Shown: positions 1 to 9,645, numbered from the stretch's first letter. The stretch: DNA of 64,000 bases from Daphnia carinata (GCF_022539665.2 NC_081331.1:4932501-4996500), one strand, 5' to 3'. Numbers and translations are program-made. The notes: generated by a model not told the origin, from the sequence alone.

Positions 1-1777
1 CCTGGCCTGGCAAATGATTGTCATTCGATTCTTCAATCCTATGTGTTTTCCTGTGGCGCTGCAAACCTCTGATGTCCGAGTAAAATTTCCCACACTCATG
101 ACAGCCATGAGGCTTGAGGACCTCTGCATCTGTTGCGTGCTCCAGTACTTCGTTGATTTGATCTGTTTCTTTGCTGATAACGGCATCCATTACATCGAGT
201 TGGCGTGCTGATTCAAATTCTTCAGGAGTTGATTGATGACCTACGTCCGCTGTAGACAACGGATTTTGCAGCTGCGAAGTCGTGTAAGTTTCATTGATAC
301 ACATATCTTGATCAGTTTCTGCAGACGGCAAAGCGCAGTACTGGGCTTCATCCTGTTTGTCAGGATGTTTGTTGTTCTGGTACATGGACTGAATTTGTGC
401 TTGTAGGGAGTGGACCTCTTTTTCTAACGATAAATAACGTTCGAGCTATTAAAGTAACAGAAACCATTTTATTGGGTAACAGATCAAAAGGTAATTCCAA
501 GAAGTGTACAAATATATTTGTACCCACCATGAGATCACACTGGGTACATAGTAAAACAGAAGATTTGGAAATGGGTTCACCGACTACAGGTTCCAACTTA
601 ATGGCGATGTCAAGTCTAGGAATAAGATGATCGAAATTGTTACACAGTAGGCACTGGAGATCTTCATCGACTAAATCTTTTGCGCGGTCAATATCCCCAA
701 ACGAAGTGTCATTCAGAATATTTTCCGGCACATTTTCCAGGATATCTTCATCGTCAATCGGAATTAAATCTTCACTTGTATATGACTCAGTATAAGAGGA
801 CGAGTAGCTTGACGAAGATTCTTCATCCTGATTCAATTCATCTTCAGATTCTTCAAGTGATTCTTTATCGGTTACAGAGCTTTCATCGTCTTCGGGTGAT
901 TCAGGTGTGCCGCACTTCGAGGCAGTTCGCTCTAGGCCTCTACATATAAAATCAGTTTCTTTGGCAGCAGACTCTACAGCCGACGAGGAACACGCTGGTA
1001 AAGATGATAACATCGATGAGCTCGACGGAATCTACAAGTTTAATTGAATTATTGAGTCAAAAACGGTAAAGATGAATCAGAATTTTTATTTTGTTCAATT
1101 TCAGCATTATATTTTTTGCTAGAAAACTGAAGTACCTCAAGCTGTACTAAGGAATGGGTTGGTGTTTCCTCTTGAAGAACAAGTCTTGTTTCAGCTAAGG
1201 AACTTGCTGGTATAACTGATGAGGAGACCTTACTACAGGAAGGAAGTTGGCTAACATTGCTGCTGTCATATGGATATGTCCTTTTTGATGGGGCAGGCTG
1301 GGAACTTGAGTTACTGTTTGGCCACATCGTTTCATGATTCTGCATGTAGAGTGATGGTGAATAGTAGTTTATTGGATTTATTGGAGGCTGGCCACTGGGA
1401 TACACTGATGGTGAATTAGGGTTGTAAAAAGTCCCATAGAATGCAGAGGAATGATGTGAAGGAGGTAAAATGGTGCCATAATAGCTACTCATGCTACTTT
1501 GCTGGGATCCAGCAAGCATAGAACGGTAATATGGGCTGGGGTAATTTGAATACATTTGCTGTGTAGTTAGGCAACTAGAAGGTGATGCCATAGATGGAGG
1601 AACTAGGTAGTTTGCTGTAGGTTGTGTTCCATGATTTCCCTCTGCTAACGGCGAACTAAGTGATGGTTGAGGAGGGTAGCACATAGGAACATTACTGGGA
1701 TAGGAAAGACTAGAAGAAATTTGCATATTGGTAGACCGGCTCTCCCCTGAACCAATTTTTCCTGTAGTATTCTCCAT
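1..1777 (-). CDS. C2H2 zinc-finger protein, partial (3' end outside window)
   Basis: I reconstruct three coding exons on the minus strand: 1136-1777, 524-1031 and 1-423 (continuing past the left edge). Introns are 104 and 100 bp with GT-AG ends and matching phases (0 and 1). The first ATG in a good context is at 1777. About 524 residues are visible. The N-terminal exon is Ser/Pro/Tyr-rich, low-complexity and probably disordered. Exon 2 has an acidic Ser/Glu tract, then two CxxC pairs about 45 residues apart (CLLC and CTQC), a spacing loosely like ZAD or another treble-clef zinc module; this is tentative. Near the window edge (about 41-103) lies a C2H2 finger, C-x2-C-x12-H-x3-H, beginning CHECGKF. 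The role is presumably a sequence-specific transcription factor in the nucleus; no orthologue was recognised. Its ATG lies 452 bp from that of the divergent zinc-finger gene on the other strand. Confidence 0.8.
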
Positions 1778-2229
1778 GGTACACTTAAAACAATCCCCTT
1801 TCGTCAAACAATTTTGAATCCCCCATCAGGAACAAAACTTCTTAAACGGAAATCTGCTTTCTGTTTTCGTTAACGCTTTTGTAAATATAGTCTGCAAGGC
1901 CATCTAGTAGAACTTATTTCAATACGCTTTTTTTTTGAGGAAATGAGAAGCTGGGCATTTTCATTTAAACAACTTTAGGCACTTTTAGAACATATTTCGT
2001 TTCACAGCAAAATCATCTTAGCTTTACGATAAGCTGCAGTTTTCTTCAAAAAGAAAATTCTATTGGCAATCGGTGGTTTGGTACTATAGCTACGCTTTAG
2101 TACAAGCCATCACATAACTTTCCCCACCTCCTTTTTCCGCCATTGCTTTGTTTTGGTTCGTTTTTTTGTTTATCTTCGCACAAACAAAATGTCGTATGGT
2201 TTTCTGTAACATTTTCTACGTTTAAAAAA
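1778..2229. promoter_or_regulatory. Shared divergent promoter region of two zinc-finger genes
   Basis: The 452 bp between the start codons of the two head-to-head zinc-finger genes must contain both 5' UTRs and at least part of both promoters. No TATA box or initiator with a well-spaced DPE could be assigned. T-rich runs lie near 1928-1935 and 2160-2168. Bidirectional use is inferred from the geometry only. Confidence 0.45.
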
Positions 2230-3454
2230 ATGCCCTCACACCGCTATAGCGACAAAAAGGTAACATCTGCTTCATTTCCAGATACATTAGCAACAGTTTA
2301 AAGAATGTATATTAGCTATTGTTCTTAGTCCTTGGTATTTTTCAACAAAAGATGCAAGTAATAAAAAAAAATTACGCAAATCTTTAAAACTCATTCTATA
2401 GTAATTTTTTCGCTCAATAACCACGACTATATACTTAATCACCCATTACGTTGTCTAAAGCTATGGTTTACTATACTGTGATTGTTACACCGAAATTACA
2501 ACTAACTTCTCAAAATTTTGCTTATGTTGGTTACTTAAAAACATAGTGAAGCTCTCAACAATCCATTGGTTACAATAGATTGGTGATGGAATCATATGCA
2601 ACTTATTTGTTGACTTACTTGAAAGATTTCTTATTACCTTAGCAATACAGTACAAGCAATCTTTATTCATTTCTTCATTACCATTGCAGCCATCTGCAGA
2701 TCAAGACAGCAGCAGTTCAGATGACAATGATCATGGGAACAACGAAGAGCCAAGTGCATTAAAAGTACGGCTTTCTTTTAGCACCAGGTAATTGGTTTTG
2801 AAAAACTTTTTTTCTGTTTCACATTTGTAAATTTTAAAAAACATTTCTTAAGCTATTGTTTTTATTCATTATTTTAAATCCACTATTGACAGCTATAAGG
2901 CTGGACAAGCCAGGTTAGAAGCTTCTCCAGCAAGGGATTCGTATCCACCAATAAACTTTTGTCACCGCCACAGCGAAGGCAGCGACCAAATAGCACAGAC
3001 GACATCGCCAAGACTCCCAGCGGCTTTTGCTATACCAACTCCGGACACTTCTTGGAGCCGACGACATTCATCTAATCCAGTAGAAACTGCACTACCACCT
3101 TCGCGCAACCGATCTTTTCAATGCCGAGAGTGTGGCCGTGCCTTTCACGATGGCAGTCGATTGAGAACTCACCTTCGCATCCATTCCGGAGAGCTTCCCT
3201 TTGAATGTGGCTTATGCTTTAAATCCTTCATAAGCAAGTACCGACTTGATCGTCATCAACTTATTCATTCAGGAACAAGAGCTTTTCGATGTGAATTGTG
3301 TGGTCAGACGTTTGTCACCAAAGACAAATTGAGCCGCCATCACGTTATCCATACCGGGGAACGACTCAGTTGTGACCAATGCGACAAAACCTTTTCCCGT
3401 CGTGACAAACTGTCCAGACATCGGTTAACTGTTCATTTCCCTAAGGCCAGCTAA
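2230..3454 (+). CDS. Small four-finger C2H2 zinc-finger protein
   Basis: Three coding exons, 2230-2259, 2690-2787 and 2893-3454, join in frame (phases 0 and 2) into a complete 229-residue protein ending in TAA. Exon 1 encodes only ten residues (MPSHRYSDKK) and ends at a clean AAG|GTAAC donor. The middle is acidic and Ser-rich. The C-terminal ~115 residues hold four consecutive C2H2 fingers starting CREC, CGLC, CELC and CDQC. Linkers are of the HSGELPF, HSGTRAF and HTGERL type, as in DNA-binding Kruppel-like fingers; the last finger has the HxxxxH spacing (HRLTVH). It is likely a nuclear DNA-binding regulator; targets are unknown. It is complete and much shorter than most multi-finger proteins. 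An ATTAAA poly(A) signal lies about 30 bp past the stop. Confidence 0.85.
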
Positions 3455-4009
3455 TTGTTATTGAAAATTATCAAAAAGCCTTATTAAATTATATATATTA
3501 TCTTTTCGTCAGTGAACTCTGATGTCCCATACGGTGAATCGATCAGTGTCAAATAACGCTCTTTATGTGTGATAATTTGGCCTGTATTCTGACCTATCTA
3601 AACATTCCCTCACTTGTTGGTAGGAAATGTTAAGAAGAGCTATAATGAATAGAACTGGAGTGTCTATACATCCTTCTGCAGCCTTAGAGACCAGACAAAA
3701 GAATACTATTGATGGATGATGTAAGTAAATGCTACGTAGGTCCAACGATGTAATACAGAAATAGTATTCTTAATCGTGTGGATTGTCTGTTGTTCCAAAC
3801 TGTCCTGAAGGAAAGTTTTAAAAATAGGATAGACCTTATTGACGGCCATCAGTTGCCGCCATCGTCGTGCCGCAGGCGTTTATTCAACTAGGAAAATAAT
3901 ATCAGCCGCAATGATCCCCGCAATGAACCTCGACGTCGCCCAAAAGGAAAGGTTGGATCCGCGACTATGAAGTCAGTGGCACATACTTAGTATTATTATT
4001 GAAGTGAGA
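3455..4009. other. Intergenic, no gene seen
   Basis: This holds the 3' UTR of the small zinc-finger gene and unique-looking intergenic DNA. No ORF with coding character or splice structure was found. Confidence 0.5.
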
Positions 4010-4014
4010 CCCCC

Positions 4015-4103
<89 letters not shown>
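4010..4103 (+). repeat. Homopolymer block C26 followed by A68
   Basis: An uninterrupted run of 26 C is directly followed by 68 A. It could be a genuine homopolymer expansion, a retro-insertion tail, or a low-quality or joined region of the assembly. The sequence alone cannot decide. Confidence 0.95.
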
Positions 4104-4104
<1 letters not shown>

Positions 4105-4223
4105 GGAAATGCCTCTTCATCGCTCGCATCTATGCTTCCCACGAGTGGCACGCGTTGCCTAATTTTTTGAAACTCACTGAGATCATTGTCGTAGGCTCGT
4201 TCCGTTTATTCAAAGTTCTCTTC

Positions 4224-4379
4224 TTTCTTGTCAGGCTTAATTTCTCTTGTTCTGTGTGATTTTTATTGCATTCGAAGAGTTTAAATTTTTTCTGAATTTT
4301 GACAAAAGTGGGAAGGCTATAGCCTTCTCACTTTTCAGAAAAACGAAAAAACGGGAGAGAAATTAAGCCCGACAAGAAA
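4224..4379. mobile_element. MITE-like element with 23-bp terminal inverted repeats
   Basis: The ends at 4224-4246 and 4357-4379 are inverted copies matching at 22 of 23 positions (TTTCTTGTCAGGCTTAATTT... against its complement). The 156-bp unit also contains a central palindrome around AAGGCTATAGCCTT near 4314-4327. There is no ORF. The size, TIRs and lack of coding capacity fit a non-autonomous DNA transposon. I could not identify a target-site duplication with confidence. Confidence 0.6.
4247..4342 (+). repeat. Direct repeat, left copy (partner near 9550-9645)
   Basis: This stretch, sharing TGCATTCGAAGAGTTT and the inner GAAGGCTATA/GCCTTCTCACTTTT palindrome, recurs in the same orientation near 9550-9645 with mostly point differences. 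The two copies flank the large inverted repeat. Confidence 0.65.
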
Positions 4380-4415
4380 AGTCGGGCTTGCCGATTTTTT
4401 TCATTTTCTTTCAAA

Positions 4416-4512
4416 AATCAAGATATTCCGGCAATCCGTTTTACCCAAAAAACAAATATCGGCCATTTATCTGTTTCACTGCTATCGCCATCTACCGGCC
4501 GATGAAACGGAC
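4416..4512 (-). repeat. Dispersed repeat, diverged copy (partner near 9220-9315, inverted)
   Basis: The sequence around CAATCCGTTTTACCC ... CTGTTTCACTGCTATCG matches, at roughly 80% by eye, the reverse complement of 9220-9315. It carries one GCCATCTACCGG motif at 4487-4498. Confidence 0.55.
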
Positions 4513-4937
4513 TACCATGTATTGCATCAAACTTATCCATTTTGGCAATCCAAGTGTGCAATGCTGCATGCTTTTCTTTGACAATTATTTTATTTTGCTG
4601 CAATGTTTGGTAAACTGCCATTATGCCCAATATTTTTGTCTTTTCATTTTAGGTCTACCCTTAGATGATCTATACCTGATTCTGTGTTCTAAAGTGATCT
4701 GCTTTCACAGCTACATTTCTGTGTTCTTTTCTGTTGGTCTATGGTTCTGAATTGAGGCAGGGCATATCTTTTTATGCTATGTCACTAAGTACTATAGGGA
4801 AAAAAAATAACTGAAGTTCATTGAGGTCTCTTCTGATTCTCCTGATATGCATCTCAACTGATTTTTATTTGCTTTTTAACATCCATTTCATAGTGGTACG
4901 TGTGGCTTTGATTAATATTACCATAAAGACTGCCGAA

Positions 4938-5027
4938 AATAGGTGTGGTACGAAAACTCAGAAATGGCATGAGTTCAACATCAAACATGGATTAGGTACT
5001 TCTTGGTTTCTTTTCTGTCGCAGAAAT
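4938..5027. repeat. Diverged outer flank of the large inverted repeat (left)
   Basis: This 90-bp stretch is an inverted copy of about 8395-8490, but only roughly 80% alike by eye. Just inside 5028 the match becomes nearly perfect. A shared reading frame (CGTxxQKWHEFNxKHGLGTS) is visible in both copies. Confidence 0.6.
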
Positions 5028-6445
5028 TATTTTTAATGTTATTATTTTGCATTCACAGAATTTTAGCGGTGGATCAAGTCAAGTTTGGGAGTGTTACAGG
5101 ATGGAAGAGTCGGCCTGTAGTTGAAAAAACACTGAGAATGCATTACCATTAAGGTATAAGGTAAAGTAATAGAGTAATGCAAATTGTCTAATGAGAACTA
5201 TCATCATGTGTTAACGAATCTGTACAACGGTGATTCTTTATAGTTCTGTCACAGCTAGATGCCTCAAATAACTCTGCTTCTCTGGCTAAAGAACAACTTG
5301 TCGTTTACGTTCAGAGTGTTGGTGAAACTGGGTACTTAAATGGCCCTAAAGATGTTTCACTTCGCTGCGATTGCGGCGATGAACATCATATATGGATGCT
5401 TTAGGTATGAAAGGAATTTGCTTCAAATAATTTTGAATTTATGATGAAGCATTTCTCCCCTTTTTGCCAACCATGTCTAATCTACAAAAAAAAAGTTTAT
5501 CCAATAGGAAAGGATTTTCATATACTGGGAACACTACTATCAACAATGCAACATTCTATGTGTGCTAGTTTATCATTCAAGAGCCTTGTGCAATCATGTT
5601 AATCTGCAATTTGTATGCCATTTCCGAAGCCTCCACCAGAAGTTGAATCTTAATTATGTTTTTCTTTTCTCGATTAGTTGAAGCTTAATGGCGTTTTTTT
5701 TTATCGATATAGGTTAATAGTAACATTGGATCTGAAAAGATTCTTGGTTGGGGCAAGACACTGAATAAATTGTAATAATTGGATGGATGCCATGACATTT
5801 CTATACTTCATTCGGATTCCCGACACGGTATTTTATATTTAAAAAATTGAAGTGCATATCTGGGCTCCCTTCTTTTCTGTGGCCCCGTTTCCCTTAAATT
5901 TTTAATAAGCCCGTAGGGGGTCATGCCCCTACTGTACGGTATATATAAAAACAACATATACCGAGGTTTGGAGGGCTCTGGCCGGAAAGGGGACGTGGGG
6001 TGTCCGCTTAGTCCGATGAAGTCTTCACGGAGGGCGACGTGGCTGCCCACAAATCCGAATTAATGGCTAATCGCTCCTGTAAAAATGTTCCATATCTTCG
6101 GCTCTTCTTCCGGCTTCTCTTAGCCAATCACCGGGTAATCTCCCCGGTGGGTCAACAAGGCAGTGTCTCCCCCTGCCTGGGTTGACGGCAACTTCTGAAA
6201 GGGCTGTTATGCCTTTTTAGAGTTGCAAAAAAAATTGTAATGTGCAGAGAATTGTCAATAAAATATTTTTTTTTTAAATTTTTTTTGCTAAATTTCATTT
6301 TTTTTTCATTATCTTTGTTCGCTGTATTCACATTTTATATTTATGAACTTTTTTTATATTCAGCCTTCTCAATTCATCTTTATTGTTTTTGCCACCTTCG
6401 ATGGTAAGCATTGTTTCCATTAGTTTATCGTTTATTTGTAAGCAT
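5028..6445 (+). repeat. Large inverted repeat, left arm (~1.4 kb)
   Basis: This arm is the reverse complement of 6975-8394. In every block I compared by eye it is identical, apart from a few point or 1-nt differences (for example near 5697-5705, 5837, 6364 and 6401). Read on the plus strand it holds two coding-like exons (about 5073-5151 and 5246-5404), then a non-coding stretch ending in an AATAAA poly(A) signal at 6257-6262. It could be the duplicated 3' end of a gene or part of a foldback-type mobile element. No transposase or reverse transcriptase was recognised. Confidence 0.9.
5073..5404 (+). pseudogene. Coding-like exons inside the left palindrome arm
   Basis: A first segment (about 5073-5151) reads VDQVKFGSVTGWKSRPVVEK and onward to a frame end at an AAG|GTATAAG donor. 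After a short AT-rich gap, a second segment opens behind a TTTATAG acceptor (5243) and reads LSQLDASNNSASLAKEQLVV through a CDCG motif to a TAG at 5402-5404. The composition and frames look protein-coding, but I do not recognise the family and no start codon was found. It is either the 3' end of a cellular gene or a captured fragment. An identical copy lies on the minus strand of the other arm. Confidence 0.45.
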
Positions 6446-6453
6446 TCAGTTAT

Positions 6454-6521
6454 TATCCGAGGGATCGAACCGTGGATGGTCGGCGTACCGCGCCGATGCT
6501 CTACTGATGAGCCATGAGATA
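6454..6521 (-). repeat. Degenerate tRNA-like sequence 1
   Basis: On the minus strand the sequence has an A-box-like TGGCTCATCAGTAGAGC, a perfect 5-bp anticodon stem (TCGGC/GCCGA) and a perfect B box GGTTCGATCCC (6461-6471). The acceptor ends do not pair well and base 33 is not T. It is therefore probably a tRNA-derived repeat (SINE-like head) or tRNA pseudogene, not a working tRNA. Confidence 0.55.
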
Positions 6522-6625
6522 CATAATGACAATTTTTCTAGTCATCTGCGGACTTGCATTTACACTTAGGATAAAACTCAAATAATACTGCATATATTCA
6601 TTTTCTACGTTTATTCTGTTTCACA

Positions 6626-6695
6626 GCTACTGAGGATTGAACCCAGCACAACAGGTATCGCAGCTAAAGGCTCTACCACAGAGCTATGCACCTTA
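6626..6695 (-). repeat. Degenerate tRNA-like sequence 2
   Basis: The minus strand carries an A-box-like TAGCTCTGTGGTAGAGC and a B box GGTTCAATCC (6634-6643). The anticodon arm is degenerate. It is likely tRNA-derived and non-functional. Confidence 0.5.
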
Positions 6696-6780
6696 TGAAA
6701 GAAATAGAAAGATAAACATATAGTTGTGAAAGACTGAATAAATATCCTAGACGATAACATATGATATGCGATATGATATA

Positions 6781-6847
6781 TCTCGTGGCTCAATGTTAGA
6801 GCGTCGGCGTTGCACGCTGAATGTCTGGGGATCGATTCCCATACGAG
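6781..6847 (+). repeat. Degenerate tRNA-like sequence 3 (Ala-TGC-like loop)
   Basis: The plus strand shows a 5-bp outer stem (CTCGT/ACGAG), a D-arm GGCTCAATGTTAGAGC, a 5-bp anticodon stem with one G:T pair and a loop whose central triplet is TGC. The T arm has mismatches and base 54 is A, so function as a tRNA is doubtful. Its start resembles tRNA-like sequence 1 (TATCTC[A/G]TGGCTCA). Confidence 0.5.
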
Positions 6848-6974
6848 TAAAACATAATACAAATACAAAATGACTCAGGAAATATCCAGGTATTACACGT
6901 TGTTCCTTGAAACTAGATTGAAGAATTTAAGGTGTGTACAATTACTAAGAATTTAAAGTAATTAATACTAATTA

Positions 6975-8394
6975 AATGCCTACAAATAAACGATAAACTA
7001 ATGGAAACAATGCTTACCATCAAAGGTGGCAAAAACAATAAAGATGAATTGAGAAAGCTGAATATAAAAAAAGTTCATAAATATAAAATGTGAATACAGC
7101 GAACAAAGATAATGAAAAAAAAATGAAATTTAGCAAAAAAAATTTAAAAAAAAAATATTTTATTGACAATTCTCTGCACATTACAATTTTTTTTGCAACT
7201 CTAAAAAGGCATAACAGCCCTTTCAGAAGTTGCCGTCAACCCAGGCAGGGGGAGACACTGCCTTGTTGACCCACCGGGGAGATTACCCGGTGATTGGCTA
7301 AGAGAAGCCGGAAGAAGAGCCGAAGATATGGAACATTTTTACAGGAGCGATTAGCCATTAATTCGGATTTGTGGGCAGCCACGTCGCCCTCCGTGAAGAC
7401 TTCATCGGACTAAGCGGACACCCCACGTCCCCTTTCCGGCCAGAGCCCTCCAAACCTCGGTATATGTTGTTTTTATATATACCGTACAGTAGGGGCATGA
7501 CCCCCTACGGGCTTATTAAAAATTTAAGGGAAACGGGGCCACAGAAAAGAAGGGAGCCCAGATATGCACTTCAATTTTTTTAATATAAAATACCGTGTCG
7601 GGAATCCGAATGAAGTATAGAAATGTCATGGCATCCATCCAATTATTACAATTTATTCAGTGTCTTGCCCCAACCAAGAATCTTTTCAGATCCAATGTTA
7701 CTATTAACCTATATCGAGAAAAAAAAAACGCCATTAAGCTTCAACTAATCGAGAAAAGAAAAACATAATTAAGATTCAACTTCTGGTGGAGGCTTCGGAA
7801 ATGGCATACAAATTGCAGATTAACATGATTGCACAAGGCTCTTGAATGATAAACTAGCACACATAGAATGTTGCATTGTTGATAGTAGTGTTCCCAGTAT
7901 ATGAAAATCCTTTCCTATTGGATAAACTTTTTTTTTGTAGATTAGACATGGTTGGCAAAAAGGGGAGAAATGCTTCATCATAAATTCAAAATTATTTGAA
8001 GCAAATTCCTTTCATACCTAAAGCATCCATATATGATGTTCATCGCCGCAATCGCAGCGAAGTGAAACATCTTTAGGGCCATTTAAGTACCCAGTTTCAC
8101 CAACACTCTGAACGTAAACGACAAGTTGTTCTTTAGCCAGAGAAGCAGAGTTATTTGAGGCATCTAGCTGTGACAGAACTATAAAGAATCACCGTTGTAC
8201 AGATTCGTTAACACATGATGATAGTTCTCATTAGACAATTTGCATTACTCTATTACTTTACCTTATACCTTAATGGTAATGCATTCTCAGTGTTTTTTCA
8301 ACTACAGGCCGACTCTTCCATCCTGTAACACTCCCAAACTTGACTTGATCCACCGCTAAAATTCTGTGAATGCAAAATAATAACATTAAAAATA
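6975..8394 (-). repeat. Large inverted repeat, right arm (~1.4 kb)
   Basis: This is the inverted partner of 5028-6445. The coding-like exons lie here on the minus strand (second segment about 8018-8176), with the poly(A) signal toward the spacer. The near identity implies recent formation or ongoing gene conversion, because the flank outside 8394 is clearly more diverged. Confidence 0.9.
8018..8349 (-). pseudogene. Coding-like exons inside the right palindrome arm
   Basis: This is the mirror copy of the exons at 5073-5404, with the same frames and the same terminal TAG (8018-8020). No difference was seen in the blocks compared. Function is unknown. Confidence 0.4.
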
Positions 8395-9169
8395 CTTTTT
8401 CAATAGACAAGAAACCGAGAAGTACCTAATCCATGTTTTCTGTTGAACTCGTGCCATTTCTGTTGTTCCGTACCACACCCATTTTAGGCTCAAATACAGT
8501 CCCACAATTGTTCAGTTCCTTCATTGCATGGACTTATTACTAACGATTCCTTTAGTGCAGCAGTAACAGAATTTAAATTTAACACACCGTCAGGTGGTGG
8601 GCTGAATAACTAAACAATAAATAACTGTTTGTTAAATTGTTGACTTATTTTGAATTCTTATTTGAAAAGTTTAGGTACCTGACTGTGTTCGCCTAATGCC
8701 AACTCATCCTCACGTTCAGTTAGGGATGAGTTTGGAAAAACCTCCTTCACTGTTTGGAAAGTGTCCTGTTCTAATTCGTTTTTTTTCCAGTATCTAAGCA
8801 TGTCGACTCAAAATTTGAGCTATGAAACACAAATGAATAAAAGAACACAAATACAATCATTATGTATTACCAACCTTTGTTTTGTTGTTATCTAATACTC
8901 TGTGCTGCTGCAATAATGAGCCTTCAGGTTCATAATTTGATCTAATAAACAATAATTAATAATTTAAAACCAACGTAATAATCTTAATACTTACCTTCCT
9001 TATCTTTTATTATCTATTCCATTTTTAAATATTGTTCTCCAGCCACGCGTTTTTCTGCAACCACGCTACTCAACTCACCACGCGACTCAAATTGCCTACA
9101 TGCTTGTAATAACGACTCTCACCGGTAGATGGCTACGGGGAGAACAAAGAAAAAAATGTGATTTTTTTT
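8395..9169. other. AT-rich intergenic sequence
   Basis: The first ~95 bp are the diverged outer flank of the palindrome. The rest has no supported gene. One copy of the CCGGTAGATGGC motif lies at 9122-9133. Confidence 0.5.
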
Positions 9170-9219
9170 CCGCATTTTTCTTTTTTTTTTGGGGTTAAAA
9201 CGAATTGCCATATTTCTTG

Positions 9220-9315
9220 CTGTTTTACTGCTACCGACCGGTAGATGGCGGTAGCAGTGAAACAGAAAAAAAGGCCTATATCTTTTTTTGTGGGGTAAAA
9301 CGGATCACCATAAGA
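9220..9315 (+). mobile_element. Hairpin repeat, inverted relative of 4416-4512
   Basis: It contains a hairpin with 17-bp arms at 9220-9236 and 9249-9265 (16 of 17 paired) around a 12-nt loop ACCGGTAGATGG. The 3' half is an inverted, diverged copy of 4416-4512. The profile is that of a short non-autonomous repeat. Confidence 0.55.
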
Positions 9316-9389
9316 TATAGCTACAACGATTGATGAATTTGATTCGAAATTAAGTGAAAATCATAAAAATGTTGTTATTTTTCATTGGG

Positions 9390-9502
9390 CCAACCGTTTT
9401 TTAAATACATTGAATATTTGTGCTGCATCGCGCTAGCGCTGGTACGTACTGACGCGGCGCTAACGTTCTTTTGAATATTCGCTTTATTTAAAAAACGATT
9501 GG
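9390..9502. repeat. 113-bp inverted repeat with 18-bp arms
   Basis: The arms 9390-9407 and 9485-9502 (CCAACCGTTTTTTAAATA and its complement, one mismatch) enclose a GC-richer centre with GCGCTAGCGC-like palindromes. A partial relative lies near 9790-9835. It is probably a MITE relic. Confidence 0.5.
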
Positions 9503-9549
9503 TTTGACGCAAAAACAAACCACTCTATCAAAATCATCGTTTAATTTTA

Positions 9550-9645
9550 CTTGTTCTGTGTGGTTTTCATTGCATTCGAAGAGTTTTAATTTTTTGCGGA
9601 TTTTGGCAAAAGTGAGAAGGCTATAAGCCTTCTCACTTTTTCATT
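9550..9645 (+). repeat. Direct repeat, right copy (partner 4247-4342)
   Basis: It shares TTGTTCTGTGTG, TGCATTCGAAGAGTTT and the central AAGGCTATA/GCCTTCTCACTTTT palindrome with the left copy in the same orientation, but lacks the outer TIRs seen around 4224-4379. Confidence 0.65.

Larger units (their letters stand above)
6446..6974. other. Spacer of the large inverted repeat
   Basis: This ~530-bp AT-rich spacer has no ORF of interest. It holds the three tRNA-like sequences listed separately, two on the minus strand and one on the plus strand. It is the loop between the two long arms. Confidence 0.7.

Noticed and set aside
424-464. 41-bp intron between zinc-finger gene exons 2 and 3
   Set aside because: It is too short and breaks the phase. 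The donor at 522-523 gives a 100-bp intron with correct phase.
5808-6050. 80-residue open frame present in both palindrome arms (MGSHVALREDF...)
   Set aside because: It runs opposite to the coding-like exons of the arm, lies in their apparent 3' UTR, has no splice context and no recognisable family. Its conservation follows from the arm identity.
6781-6847. Functional tRNA-Ala(TGC) gene
   Set aside because: The T arm is mismatched, the base at position 54 is A and the acceptor stem is only five pairs. It is better called tRNA-like.
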